A stretch of DNA of 64,000 nt from CAVYXZ01 sp965223835 (GCA_965223835.1 CBDCXQ010000001.1:4712001-4776000), one strand, 5' to 3'. Counted from the first letter of the stretch, positions 24,563-34,929 are shown. Translations and numbers: made by a program. The notes: generated by a model not told the origin, from the letters alone.

Positions 24563-26950
24563 TTACTGGCGGATGTCACGCGTCTGGTTCCGTTGTTTAA
24601 TGTGGTTGATGACCTCTTCTTCATTGTTATTGACATACTCGGTCAGGATCGGCTTCCACCACGACGTATCTTCAGGATGCGCGATAAAATAATCGACCAG
24701 CGCCATCAAATCCTGGGTTTCCGGCCCCTCATGGGCATAAGTTTGTAAGGTGCGGCCCTCTTTTTCGGCGCGTTCTTGTTCCCGCTCCTGGTGCTGGCGG
24801 GCTTCATCCATGACATCTTCTGGATTTACCGACGGATCAGTCGCCATGCCTTCCGCTGAATTGGATTGGGTTTGCGCGTCCCAGGCCTCCTGTAATTTCT
24901 TGATGATGTGTTTGTCGGCTTCAACGGCCAAATTATGATGCAGCTGATAGAATAACGAGCCTTCACTCACATCATAGCCCTTGAGCGAATCTCTGGGGTT
25001 ATGATCTTCATCTTCATGCGGCGGGTGATCCTTGCTGATTTCCGAATGCGATGGTGGTAGGGCAAACTGTTCCTTGCCATCGACCACGCCATACTTCTGA
25101 TACAATCCCACTGGGTCCCCCTTCATTTTTTCCATCTCTTGTGGCAATTGTGATTCGATTGAGGTCCCACTGCGGATATGCTCCACGCCCTGAGTCGCGG
25201 CAAAATCCAGGGCATATTCAATGCCAATATCTTTTTCCTTCTGAAAGTTGTAGCCGGTTATCTCTTCGGCAAGGCTCAGCAAAAACATATTGACCTCGCG
25301 CATGACCATTTTCTTCACTTCCGCGATTTTGGATTTGATGAGCTGCATCGCCTTCTCCTTGAGGTCGACGATCCAACTAATCGGGAACAGCACCGTATCG
25401 ACAACCGACTCAATTTCATCAAGTCGGAACTGGATCGATTCGTAAAGCCGGATGTAGTGTCGAATGGCGGCGACAACCCCTTTGGATGATACGCTGGTTT
25501 TCCAGCCGGTCGGAATAAATCGATCGGTAAAGGGTATCCAGCGTTTGGTCAGTTCAATGTCGTAAGCCGGAACCTGGATATGTTTATCCAGTGCATTCAC
25601 CAGCTCAACAAAGGCGTGCCCACCCCCGCCTTCGTCAGATTTAAGTTTTTCCTGGATCGCTTCCCAGGTGGTTTTGCCTTCACTTTCTTCGACCAGATAG
25701 AGCGCTTCGTCGATTTTTTTGCTAATCACCTTTGATAACGCGGGCAACTTGGGCAGGATAATCTGCCCCATGCTGACTTTAAGATCTTCCGAACCAGCGG
25801 TCCCGGTGGTAACTGCCTGGCGACCATCGGCGCCCGTTTCATCATACAGGGTGTCAACAAAGAGGCCGGTCTCCGGGTCCCGATTCTCTTCCGCCTGACG
25901 CAAGAAATCATGGGAAAAATCGGGTTCTGCCATGACAAATTGGCTGCTGGCAACCCGGTCAATTTCAGAATTGAGCGCCACCTCGATAAAATTCGAATGC
26001 GCAAAATAATCTTCAACCGCGTGCAGCGCCGACCCCAGGTACATGCGGCCTTTGGGAGATTGCCCCGCCTGCACCGCTGCCCCTAACTGATCTTTGACCC
26101 ATTCAATGGCGTTATAAATATGTTTGGTTAAGCCGGCATCACTCACCTCAAATAACGCCGGGTTTTCGGTCTGGAGGCCAGGAAACGCCTTACCTGCCAG
26201 TTGTGCGCGTTCGTCCGCCGGGGCCTCTGACGAGACCTGGGGAACGCCGGGGCGCAACAAACCAGAATCGCTATCTCGAATCAGATGATTCGCTGCAGTT
26301 GTCCCCATGGGGTTATCAACATGTTGTTCTGGCGTATATTTCCCAATGTTCTCTGGCGTCACCAGTTCATCGGTGATGTCTTCGCCAAAGTGCATGTATG
26401 CCAGTGATCGAATAGTGGCAGTAACAATGTCTTCAGCCCCTTCTGCGCCAATATCCTCACCGGTCGGGTCGGCAATATCCTTTGGCAGTTTGGACACAAT
26501 GCTGTGGGGCATCGGCAAGTTAAATTGCGAAAAATCGCGCATCCAGTTACCAGCGTACATTTGCTTCAGTAATCGTTTATAGTCTTCCTCGGAAACGTTT
26601 TCTTTAAGCGCTTCGGTCGCCGTCTCTTCGATGCCTTGATGCACGGGGGCTTCTCCCCGCTGCAGCAGCCCTGTGTTATTGATGGTGTGCGCAATGGCTG
26701 GTTCAGTATTGCCCTGCCGTACAGGATCGCCATACAGTTCGGTTACTGCCCGGTTGCCAATGGTCCGCTGAAGATGCAAAATCGTCCCCATTCGTTTAGT
26801 ATCCAGATGCAGTTGATTGGATCCCACTGCAAAATCCGACAAGGGGTCAATTTGCGTTTCCGCTTTATCGGTAAGCTCACGAGTGGCTGGCGCATTACCA
26901 GATCGGTGGCGCTGCGTCGGTTTTTGCTGCTGTTTCTTGCTTTGCGGCAT
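24563..26950 (-). CDS. HET-C-domain protein with IGNxAV motif, putative injection-system cargo/toxin
   Basis: A 795-residue protein. The first 55 residues are Lys/Gln-rich and look disordered. Residues 58-72 (LHLQRTIGNRAVTEL) match the LQRxxGNxAVxxL motif that recurs in DUF4157 and other cargo proteins of extracellular contractile injection systems. From about 105 to 480 it matches bacterial HET-C proteins: AGNWMRDFSQFNLPMP and YLGSALHAVEDYFAHSNFIE (H310, E313, D314, H318), an all-helical fold with a zinc-phospholipase-like core. The remainder (about 480-795) is helical and charged, rich in Glu. No signal peptide. Neighbours are unrelated. Likely a lytic or membrane-active effector; the sheath and tube genes are not in the window. 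Confidence 0.75.
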   Translation of the reverse strand: MPQSKKQQQKPTQRHRSGNAPATRELTDKAETQIDPLSDFAVGSNQLHLDTKRMGTILHLQRTIGNRAVTELYGDPVRQGNTEPAIAHTINNTGLLQRGEAPVHQGIEETATEALKENVSEEDYKRLLKQMYAGNWMRDFSQFNLPMPHSIVSKLPKDIADPTGEDIGAEGAEDIVTATIRSLAYMHFGEDITDELVTPENIGKYTPEQHVDNPMGTTAANHLIRDSDSGLLRPGVPQVSSEAPADERAQLAGKAFPGLQTENPALFEVSDAGLTKHIYNAIEWVKDQLGAAVQAGQSPKGRMYLGSALHAVEDYFAHSNFIEVALNSEIDRVASSQFVMAEPDFSHDFLRQAEENRDPETGLFVDTLYDETGADGRQAVTTGTAGSEDLKVSMGQIILPKLPALSKVISKKIDEALYLVEESEGKTTWEAIQEKLKSDEGGGGHAFVELVNALDKHIQVPAYDIELTKRWIPFTDRFIPTGWKTSVSSKGVVAAIRHYIRLYESIQFRLDEIESVVDTVLFPISWIVDLKEKAMQLIKSKIAEVKKMVMREVNMFLLSLAEEITGYNFQKEKDIGIEYALDFAATQGVEHIRSGTSIESQLPQEMEKMKGDPVGLYQKYGVVDGKEQFALPPSHSEISKDHPPHEDEDHNPRDSLKGYDVSEGSLFYQLHHNLAVEADKHIIKKLQEAWDAQTQSNSAEGMATDPSVNPEDVMDEARQHQEREQERAEKEGRTLQTYAHEGPETQDLMALVDYFIAHPEDTSWWKPILTEYVNNNEEEVINHIKQRNQTRDIRQ

Positions 26951-27207
26951 GTTCCTGGTCCCGTTCGTTTGTCGAACACATGCAGTGACAATTCAACACA
27001 ACGCATTGCCATCATGTCGGTGCAAGCTGGGTTGGCACGGAATTGAAAGCACATTCAATCGGATAAGGTATTCTAGAATTATAGCATACTTTTTGAAAAT
27101 ATTATTGAACCTGTTACTAATTATGATTTTTATAATATGATATTTCTCAGGTTGATTTGAGTTTACAATTCACACCATGATCGGTACGATTCATTGGAGG
27201 TGTACTC

Positions 27208-27975
27208 ATGAAATTAACGCATTCCGTTGCCCTCATCACCGGCGGCGCTTCGGGACTCGGGGCAGCCTGCGTCCGGCACTTTGTTACGCATGATGCCCAG
27301 GTTATCATGGCTGATTTAGATGTGGAACGCGGCGAAGCATTGGCAAGCGAACTCGGCGACTCGACGCGCTTTATCCCAACCGATGTCACGGATGAACAAC
27401 AGGTTCAGGCGGCGGTGCAAACCGCGCTGGATGCATTTGACGGCTTGCACATCCTCGTCAACTGCGCCGGCATCGCCAGGGGCGAACGCACCATTGGTCG
27501 CAACGGCCCCCACGCCTTAGCCTTGTTTGAGCAGGTTGTGAAGATCAATCTCATCGGTACATTTAACACCATTCGCCTCGCGGCTGATGCCATGCAACAC
27601 AACGATCCCAACCCGGCGGGCGAACGCGGCGTCATCATCAACACGGCATCGGTCGCTGCTTATGACGGGCAAATCGGCCAGGCGGCCTATGCAGCCTCCA
27701 AAGGCGGGATTGTCAGCATGACGCTGCCGATTGCGCGGGATCTGGCCCGGTTGGGTATTCGCATCATGACGATTGCCCCCGGCATTATGGATACGCCACT
27801 GCTGGCATCGCTGCCGGAAAATGTGCGTGAGTCGCTGGGCCAGCAGGTTCCCTTTCCCAATCGGCTCGGGCAGCCGGTGGAATTCGCCCAACTGGTGCAT
27901 TCGATTATCGAGAATCCCTATCTCAATGGTGAGGTCATTCGGTTGGATGGCGCGATTCGCATGGCCCCACGCTAG
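27208..27975 (+). CDS. Short-chain dehydrogenase, HSD10 / 3-hydroxyacyl-CoA dehydrogenase type II-like
   Basis: A 255-residue classical SDR with VALITGGASGLGAACV at the cofactor site, DLDVERGEAL (the Asp favours NAD), NCAG, catalytic Ser in IINTASVAAYDGQIGQAAYAASKGG with YAASK. The segment FPNRLGQPVEFAQLVHSIIENPYLNGEVIRLDGA at the end is characteristic of the HSD17B10 group, which oxidises short-chain 3-hydroxyacyl-CoA. A perfect GGAGGTG ribosome site precedes the ATG. The stop codon overlaps that of the convergent histidine kinase. Confidence 0.85.
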   Translation: MKLTHSVALITGGASGLGAACVRHFVTHDAQVIMADLDVERGEALASELGDSTRFIPTDVTDEQQVQAAVQTALDAFDGLHILVNCAGIARGERTIGRNGPHALALFEQVVKINLIGTFNTIRLAADAMQHNDPNPAGERGVIINTASVAAYDGQIGQAAYAASKGGIVSMTLPIARDLARLGIRIMTIAPGIMDTPLLASLPENVRESLGQQVPFPNRLGQPVEFAQLVHSIIENPYLNGEVIRLDGAIRMAPR

Positions 27976-30900
27976 TGTCGGTTGATCGCCTGTTCAACTG
28001 CTTCGATCAATGTGTCCCGTGCCACCGGCTTGATAAGATAATCGACTGCGCCTAATTCCTGGTGAAAACCGTGTGAATCCGTCACCGACCACAGAATCAC
28101 CGGAATATGCGCCGTCAGCGGATTGTCCCGCACTTCCTTGAGGACATCCCAACCATTACGCTGTGGCATTAACACATCGACCAGCATCACTGCCGGGACT
28201 AGCTGTTGCGCCAAATCCAGCGCTCGATGCGGGTTGGTCATCCCCAGCACGTGGAAATCCTGGTTATTGAGACAGTCTTTCGCCAGTTGAATATCCTCAG
28301 TATCGTCGTCCAGTACCAGAATGAGTTGTTTATCGGCATCGAAGGCTTCCATCTCGGCGGTCTCAGAAATCGGATTCAACGGGTCATATGGCAGGAGGAC
28401 AGTAAAAGTACTACCAACGCCCGGTTCGCTTTCCACCCACATATACCCTTCATGCATGGTGACGATCTGGTATGAAATCGCCAGACCCAGCCCGGTGCCG
28501 GGGTATTCTTTCATGGCCGAGCCATCAACCTGCCGGAACGCGTCAAAAATATAGGTTTGATCGGTCGGCGCAATGCCAATCCCGGTATCGGCCACGCGCA
28601 GCGCCACCCACTTGCCATCCGGCACAAAAAGGTGCGTGGGCAATTTCCAGGGTTCGTCCATGATCGCCCGCTTGCGCACCACAACTGGTCGGGCAGTGAT
28701 GGTCACGCGGCCATGATGCGTGAATTTGATGGCGTTATCCAGTAAGTTGGTCAATACCTGGCGCACGCGCTGGGGGTCTGCTTGAACTTCGCCCAGATTC
28801 GACGCGATGTTGGTGTTCAGTTCCAGGCCCTTCTTCTCGGCCAGGTACGTCAAGGGCGTCAGTGCCTCCGCAACTTGTTCACTGATCTGTACCGAAGTCA
28901 GGCTTAGCGGCATCTGGCCCGCTTCAATTTTGGACAGATCAAGCACATCGCTAATCAACTCCAACAACTGCTTCCCGCCGACATAAACGCGTGTCAGCCG
29001 GTCCCGTTGATCTTCGTTGATGGGGCCATACAGTTCATCTCTGAGCATCTCGCTATAGCCAATGATCGCGTTGAGCGGCGTCCGCAATTCGTGGCTGATG
29101 CTGGCTAAAAATTCACCTTGCAGCCGATTCGCAACCAGCGCTTCCTCATAGAGATCAGCATTGACAATCGCCAGTGACAATTGCCGGGTAATCATGAGCA
29201 AGGTATCCTGCTCCCAGACTCCGAATGCCTGCCGATCAGCCATACTATGCAGGCCAATGGCCCCCAGCAAACGCTTATGGGCGATCAGAGGCGCGACCAG
29301 CACCGATACAATCCCTAATCGCTGCCAGGCGGCGCGAATGCCACCGTCAAGTTCGCTGGCCGCCACATCATCAATGGCAATCACCGCGCCCGCTGCTAAT
29401 TGGTCATGAATTTTTGGTTTTTTAACCAGCAGGCGCAACCCGTGTGCCCCGGCTTCAGGATAATCGACAACCCGCTGTGACTCATGATCCGCTGCCGCCA
29501 GCAAGACGATCCCACAATAATCAACCTGAAAAATATCCGTAAGCTGGCGGGCGGTCATATTGAGAATGTCATCTCGGTCTAAGGTGGCGTTGACCATTGA
29601 CGAAATACGATGAATCGCGGCCAGTCGTTGATTACGCAATTGCAGTGCGTGCAATGTCGCCCGCGATTTGGCATGCATCTGGGCGTTTTGGACCGCCACT
29701 GCCACCTGCCGGGCGACCGCAAACGCATTACTCGCATCCTGTTGGCTGTAAAAGTCCGCTTCGGATTTGTCCAGTGTAATCATGCCAATCGGTTTGTCCT
29801 CGACCAGCAAGGGCACCCCAATCCAACCCCGGACCATCGGTTCCTTACTGAGAATATTGAGATTGAGCCAGTCTGGATGTTCCTGAGCGTTTTTCATGAC
29901 CACCGGTTGTCGCGATGCCAGTGCCCGGCTCATGGGATGTTCAAGTGCGCAGCGAATCTCGCGACCGCGCGCCTGCGGGTCTATCCCTTGCAAAGCGGTA
30001 ATCATTAAGCTGTTGTGGGTGGTCGTCTGCTCAGTGAGCAACATGATGGTCGCACTATCGTAAGGGACAACACGCTGCATTTGTTCCAGAATCCGCTCCA
30101 GCACTTCATCATATTGCAGCGTCGAACTGACATCGCGGCTCACGGTCATCAGTGTGTTGGCGAGCCGTCGCCGCGCCTGCTCCGCTTCGAGAAGCTGGGC
30201 ATTCTCCAGGGTCAGTGAAAGCTGGGCGGCAATGGTCAGCAGCAGCGATAGATCGGCATCGGTAAAGTTATCGGCCAGGACGTTGTGGACACTCAGCAAT
30301 CCGAGTATCTCGTTGTTACGGCTCCGCAGCGGCACACTCAACCAGGAGCGCAGCGGCCAACCGGTTAATTCGTCGTTCGAAAACGAATCCGCTGCCAACC
30401 CCAGCGCCGTGAGCCGATCATGCTCGGCGGGCAAATCATGGAAATGCAATGGCACACCATGTTTAATCAAAGCTTCATGGAGGCTCAACAGCGGAACATG
30501 TGCATCAGGCGGCTGGATACTCCCACTTTCGTCAACCACGAGCGGAAATGTCAGGTTGCCAGTCTGAGCATCATACAGGCCAACCACCAGCGTTGAGGTT
30601 TCGAATAACACCGCGATCTGCTGGGCCAGCGGTTGCCACAGTCCATCACGCTCCCGCTGCCCGGCCAGCATCAATGTAAGTTCATTGATCGCCCCTAATT
30701 CTTGTACCCGGCGCTCCGCCTGACTCAAAATCTCGGCATTTTCAACCGCGACCGCCACTGCATTGGCGAAGGTAATCATCAAATGCAGGCTGTTCTCAGT
30801 GAACGCATGATTGTGGTCGGATTGTAAGCTGATGGCCCCCAGCACACGACCTTTTGCCACCATCGGCACGCCCAGAAACGATGCAGGTTGATCGGCCCCC

Positions 30901-32120
30901 AGCGTAAAGTAGGTGCCAATCATGTCGCGCTCAGCGGCTGTTTGCCAGAATATCGGCGTCGCCCGGGCAATCATCTGCGAAAGCAGGTCGCGCTCCGGTG
31001 CATAAGGCAAATTAAGATGGAGGTGATGGTCTTGCCGATACAGGTCAATCCGCATTAACTGACGATCTTGCTCAAAAATGGAAAACTGAAAAATATCGGG
31101 GCTTTCCAGTTGATCGACCGCTTCGTAGACGCGCCGCGACAAATCTTCCAGGCGCGGGGTGGTGTTGATTAACACCGCAATTTCGTTGAGTGACGCCAGT
31201 TTTTGGGCCAGTTCCCGAATATCTGCTGCCAGCCAGGTATTGTGAATCATCACCGCCAGATTACGCATGATCTCTTGCACGTTGGCAACAGCCGACGCGT
31301 TGAAAGCCTGCGTGCGGGTTGTTTGCAGGCAGACACAACCCAGCGTTAATCCATTAGCCTCAAGAAACACGACCGACTCGGCCCCAACCGACCCAACCCG
31401 ATCAGGAAATCCCAACCGACCGTCGCGTTGCGTATCATTATGGATAATGGGCGCTGCTGGAAAGTCATCCGGCCAACGAAACTGCAATGCCGCAAGCGGT
31501 AGGGCTGCGCCATTGTCAGCACCCGGATAAACCGCCAGACATTGCAAATCATCAGCATCTGGTTGACGTAAATAGGCCTGGGCACTGTCATAGCTAAAAT
31601 AGCGGCAGGTGAGGCGCGTTAGAACAAAGAGAATGTCCTGTATCTGATGGGGTGTATGCTGAAGTTGCTGCGTCAATACATGACTATCGCTCAAGAGTGC
31701 GCTCAAACCATCCTGTTCATACAGATGGTGAAGGCGAGCGGTAAGCGTATGAGCCAGTAGCACAATCTGCTCACCGGGAGACGTCGGGCTGTCAAGCCAC
31801 AGGACCCCATAAATCCGGTCGCCATAACGCAAGGGGACGATCAACGCTGGGCCAGGTACGTCGCTGGCATCAATCCAGCAGGGATCGCGCCACTGGTGCC
31901 AGTGCTGTTGATCGTGCAGCCAGTCAATGACTACCGCCGCAATCGCTGGTTGTGGTCCCGTAAAAATATCCAGATGGTCATGAGCGGGATTAGTCAGGCC
32001 AATCGCTGCCGGACCATGATAATCAGATAGCCAATGCAGCAGCTTCTGGACCGCTTCGGTCGGGGTTACGACCTGTTGGATGGTCTGCACAATGGCCTGG
32101 ATCTGAGCGTAATCAGGCAT
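27972..32120 (-). CDS. Hybrid sensor histidine kinase with about six GAF domains and a C-terminal receiver
   Basis: 1382 residues, no transmembrane helix, so a cytoplasmic sensor. I count about six GAF-like blocks before the kinase core (each 150-170 residues, e.g. ASFLGVPMVAKGRVLGAISLQSD and GWIGVPLLVEDKPIGMITLDK, both typical GAF cores). HisKA is FLASISHELRTPLNAIIGYSEML (phospho-acceptor His), the ATPase has ADTGIGIAPTDQTYIFDAFRQVDG and GTGLGLAISYQIV, and the receiver ends the protein with VLDDDTEDIQLAKDC, VMLVDVLMPQRNGWDVL (phospho-acceptor Asp) and a conserved Lys in DYLIKPVAR. The ligand of the GAFs is unknown. No separate response regulator is adjacent. Confidence 0.88.
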   Translation of the reverse strand: MPDYAQIQAIVQTIQQVVTPTEAVQKLLHWLSDYHGPAAIGLTNPAHDHLDIFTGPQPAIAAVVIDWLHDQQHWHQWRDPCWIDASDVPGPALIVPLRYGDRIYGVLWLDSPTSPGEQIVLLAHTLTARLHHLYEQDGLSALLSDSHVLTQQLQHTPHQIQDILFVLTRLTCRYFSYDSAQAYLRQPDADDLQCLAVYPGADNGAALPLAALQFRWPDDFPAAPIIHNDTQRDGRLGFPDRVGSVGAESVVFLEANGLTLGCVCLQTTRTQAFNASAVANVQEIMRNLAVMIHNTWLAADIRELAQKLASLNEIAVLINTTPRLEDLSRRVYEAVDQLESPDIFQFSIFEQDRQLMRIDLYRQDHHLHLNLPYAPERDLLSQMIARATPIFWQTAAERDMIGTYFTLGADQPASFLGVPMVAKGRVLGAISLQSDHNHAFTENSLHLMITFANAVAVAVENAEILSQAERRVQELGAINELTLMLAGQRERDGLWQPLAQQIAVLFETSTLVVGLYDAQTGNLTFPLVVDESGSIQPPDAHVPLLSLHEALIKHGVPLHFHDLPAEHDRLTALGLAADSFSNDELTGWPLRSWLSVPLRSRNNEILGLLSVHNVLADNFTDADLSLLLTIAAQLSLTLENAQLLEAEQARRRLANTLMTVSRDVSSTLQYDEVLERILEQMQRVVPYDSATIMLLTEQTTTHNSLMITALQGIDPQARGREIRCALEHPMSRALASRQPVVMKNAQEHPDWLNLNILSKEPMVRGWIGVPLLVEDKPIGMITLDKSEADFYSQQDASNAFAVARQVAVAVQNAQMHAKSRATLHALQLRNQRLAAIHRISSMVNATLDRDDILNMTARQLTDIFQVDYCGIVLLAAADHESQRVVDYPEAGAHGLRLLVKKPKIHDQLAAGAVIAIDDVAASELDGGIRAAWQRLGIVSVLVAPLIAHKRLLGAIGLHSMADRQAFGVWEQDTLLMITRQLSLAIVNADLYEEALVANRLQGEFLASISHELRTPLNAIIGYSEMLRDELYGPINEDQRDRLTRVYVGGKQLLELISDVLDLSKIEAGQMPLSLTSVQISEQVAEALTPLTYLAEKKGLELNTNIASNLGEVQADPQRVRQVLTNLLDNAIKFTHHGRVTITARPVVVRKRAIMDEPWKLPTHLFVPDGKWVALRVADTGIGIAPTDQTYIFDAFRQVDGSAMKEYPGTGLGLAISYQIVTMHEGYMWVESEPGVGSTFTVLLPYDPLNPISETAEMEAFDADKQLILVLDDDTEDIQLAKDCLNNQDFHVLGMTNPHRALDLAQQLVPAVMLVDVLMPQRNGWDVLKEVRDNPLTAHIPVILWSVTDSHGFHQELGAVDYLIKPVARDTLIEAVEQAINRH

Positions 32121-32257
32121 GGCGCTCCTTAAGGCAAATATTATTCAAATAGTATCACACAGCGCCCCACTTTCAACTAACCAGCGATAACTTATGAATC
32201 CGATACGAACACCCGATTAAGGGCACAGCATTGTGTGCCCGGTGATCAATTTATAGG

Positions 32258-33706
32258 TTATTGCGACTGCTTGAGGCTGCCAATCGTATCGCAGGCCGGG
32301 CAGGTCGCATCAGGCCGGATGATGGCATACCCGCCCTGGGGATCATCCTCGGTATAGACATCAAAATCCACATTCCAGACGATGACCAATTCGACCTGTT
32401 TTTGTTCAAACTCCGCAATGATGTTGATTGCATCACGCAGCCACTCGGCCTGTTCCGCCACGCTGGTGTTGCTGGCCCACGAGAATCCGGCAGGCAGAGG
32501 CCCATAACCCTCGGGCGACAGATAGCCCATCTCGGAAAAACACAAGGGAATGTCCTGGTTCAGGAACGGCTGCGCTGCCCGTTGTAACATCAGCGGCAGA
32601 TACTGGGTCGGGTAGAAGTTGCGGGGATCACCGCCCGTGTTGCCCGGTGGCACGATGCCTTCGTTGTAGTGTACGCCGATACAATCAGCATAATCCGTCA
32701 CACCAGCGTTCGCCATACCCTGATAGTAACTATCATCGTTCCAAACTGCACTGCGACCAAACGCGCCTTCCGCACCGGTAGGGGCTGGTGCACCCGTGAT
32801 AACCATGATCGACGAATCCACTGCTTTGATCGCTTCATGGGCCTGGCGCAGCATCTCGACATACGAAGCGGGGTTGATTTGACCATTCGGCCATTCGCGG
32901 TCCAGATTTTGCTCGTTCCACACCTGGATCGCCTCCGGGCCAAGATCGGAAATACGCCCTAAAAATTCGGCAAATGCCGGGTAATAATCGGTGCCCAGCG
33001 TACCCAGTTCATCTTTATCACCCTTGATGCTCAATAACACCCGGAAGCCATTTTCGTGGGCGAAATTTACGCGATCACGGGCCACATCAATCAGCGAATC
33101 ATCGCCCAGCACAAACGGCACCTGCCACTTCATCCAGGTCATACCCGCCGTATTCATGAAATCGACCGTCCGGTCATTAAAGGTAATCACATGCCCACCC
33201 ACCGGCAGCGGTAACTCGTTCACCGGCTCAGGGCGCGGCACAATGGGTATCGCAGTGGGTGGCGGCGGTTCGGTTGGAGCAATCACCGGGGGTGCCACGA
33301 CTTCGCCGGCGGGCCGTTCACCGGTGTTGATGATACGCAATGGCGCAACCGTCACGAACTCGCTGACACCGGTCGTCAGGCGGACCTGCAAGCGCAATTG
33401 GTAGAGGCCGTCGGCGTATATGGTCGTATCCCAGGTTGCCAGCACCCCGTCAATCACCGGCGTGCTGCTGGGCAAGCTGGCGGGAATCCAGAATACTTCG
33501 GCGTCGGGATTCGCCAGATCATAGGGTGCAGCTTCCAGAAAATAACTCTGAAAATCCGCCGGATTAACCGTCCCACTGACCGTCACCGTACCGGCGAGAT
33601 CATATACCGACGGCGGAAAATCAATTCGAATGGCATCATCCTGCGCCGTCACCAGCGCGGCGAGGCTGATAAAAATTAGTAAGAAGATCAGTCCAATTTT
33701 ATTCAA
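32258..33706 (-). CDS. Secreted glycoside hydrolase-like protein (clan A, GH39/GH5-like)
   Basis: About 482 residues. The best start is a TTG at 33704-33706: a strong Shine-Dalgarno (TGGAGG) precedes it by 9 bases and the product then begins with a clean signal peptide (NKIGLIFLLIFISLAALVTAQ). An ATG further upstream would put 24 odd residues in front. Residues about 25-150 are a beta module shared with the next two genes. After a Pro-rich linker the TIM barrel holds an acid/base candidate in VWNEQNLD and a nucleophile candidate in CFSEMGYLS, as in retaining clan-A enzymes. Substrate unknown. Confidence 0.72.
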   Translation of the reverse strand: MNKIGLIFLLIFISLAALVTAQDDAIRIDFPPSVYDLAGTVTVSGTVNPADFQSYFLEAAPYDLANPDAEVFWIPASLPSSTPVIDGVLATWDTTIYADGLYQLRLQVRLTTGVSEFVTVAPLRIINTGERPAGEVVAPPVIAPTEPPPPTAIPIVPRPEPVNELPLPVGGHVITFNDRTVDFMNTAGMTWMKWQVPFVLGDDSLIDVARDRVNFAHENGFRVLLSIKGDKDELGTLGTDYYPAFAEFLGRISDLGPEAIQVWNEQNLDREWPNGQINPASYVEMLRQAHEAIKAVDSSIMVITGAPAPTGAEGAFGRSAVWNDDSYYQGMANAGVTDYADCIGVHYNEGIVPPGNTGGDPRNFYPTQYLPLMLQRAAQPFLNQDIPLCFSEMGYLSPEGYGPLPAGFSWASNTSVAEQAEWLRDAINIIAEFEQKQVELVIVWNVDFDVYTEDDPQGGYAIIRPDATCPACDTIGSLKQSQ

Positions 33707-33768
33707 CGTTATGAACCTCCAAAGACACCACATGGCATGGATCAAATCCATAAATGATTGCAAGCGGC

Positions 33769-34929
33769 TTAGCCGCAATTGCCCCGCTGCAACGTATATT
33801 CACGGGAACCAGTATTGTCACCTTCATTGGTCTCTGGCACCAGACCAGTTGAGTCAACCGTTGCAGTAATGCGGTGCGTTTCAGCAAAGAAGGTATCGAC
33901 CGTCAACCGCATCACGGAGTCAAATGTTTGCCCCGGATTGAGCGCGGGGAAAATACCGGTTGTGCCGCCAGCATTGGCACCGCTGGCGACATGAACATCC
34001 TGAATAGCAACCGACCCACCAGCAGCCGACCCGGTCCCATTGTTAACGACCACAACGGTAACGGTCATCGTCTGTCCACAGGTGGGCGGATCCGGATTAA
34101 GTCTGATCGCCTGGATCGCGAGATTCGCCTGAGAGACCGGCGTGGGAGGCAACGGCGTGGCAGTTGGTGGTGGCGGCGGTGGCGGCGCGACTCGTGGGAT
34201 ATTGCGCAATTCACCGGAAACGCGCACCACCGTTGGTGACATCCACCCGCGACGAGAATCGGGCAAGAGGACCTGATACCAACCGGAGCCGGTGTTACTG
34301 ATGCCGACAATTTCGACCTGGGTACCCAGGTTTAAGCCATCCATGATCCCAAAAGCGGTGCTGTCACCCGTGCGGACAATGGCACTATCAACAACGACTT
34401 CCGCGCGCGGCGTCCGGTCGGGAGTTGGGACGGTTGTTGGACTGACTTCCGTTGGAACCGGCGTCATGCTCGGTTGGGGTGCGAGGGTCGAAACAACAAC
34501 TTCGGGCGGCGTGGCAAACGGCGACGGCGTATTCTCCACGCGCACCGGACGCACGATTACATACACCGGATTCCCATTGGTGACGTTGAGCGTCATGCGC
34601 AGTTCATAAATACCGTCGCTTACAACTGTTGTATCCCATACCGCCAGGACATCATCCACCACTTTGGCCGGGCTGGGTAAGGTTGCGGGCAGCCATACCG
34701 CCGTTTCGTTGACGCTCAGGTCATCATTGAGCGGGCGATATTCCAGAAAATAACTCGCCATATTCGGCAGGTTGGCCGTTCCGCGCAATTCAAATTCGCC
34801 CCGCAACACATACACCGGCGGCGGCCAGCTAATGTTGGCATTGGGGTCAATCGTAAAATCCTGCGCAAGACTCAGCATTGGTAAGGTAAAAATCAGCAGT
34901 AAAAAAAACACTATACCGGCACGTCGCAT
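33769..34929 (-). CDS. Secreted multi-domain protein: shared beta module, SH3-like domain, CARDB domain
   Basis: About 386 residues from ATG 34927-34929, which follows AAAGGACG; the frame extends 16 residues upstream without purpose. Signal peptide AGIVFFLLLIFTLPMLSLAQ. Then the module beginning ISWPPPVYVLRGEFELRGT, shared with both flanking genes. After a Pro/Thr linker comes an SH3b-like domain (IVRTGDSTAFGIMDGLNLGTQVEIVGISNTGSGWYQVLLPDSRRGWMSPTVV), a Pro run, and a CARDB-type Ig-like fold (CGQTMTVTVVVVNNGTGSA ... ITATVDSTGLVPETNEGDN). It probably binds the cell surface or polymers; no catalytic residues are seen. Confidence 0.75.
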   Translation of the reverse strand: MRRAGIVFFLLLIFTLPMLSLAQDFTIDPNANISWPPPVYVLRGEFELRGTANLPNMASYFLEYRPLNDDLSVNETAVWLPATLPSPAKVVDDVLAVWDTTVVSDGIYELRMTLNVTNGNPVYVIVRPVRVENTPSPFATPPEVVVSTLAPQPSMTPVPTEVSPTTVPTPDRTPRAEVVVDSAIVRTGDSTAFGIMDGLNLGTQVEIVGISNTGSGWYQVLLPDSRRGWMSPTVVRVSGELRNIPRVAPPPPPPPTATPLPPTPVSQANLAIQAIRLNPDPPTCGQTMTVTVVVVNNGTGSAAGGSVAIQDVHVASGANAGGTTGIFPALNPGQTFDSVMRLTVDTFFAETHRITATVDSTGLVPETNEGDNTGSREYTLQRGNCG

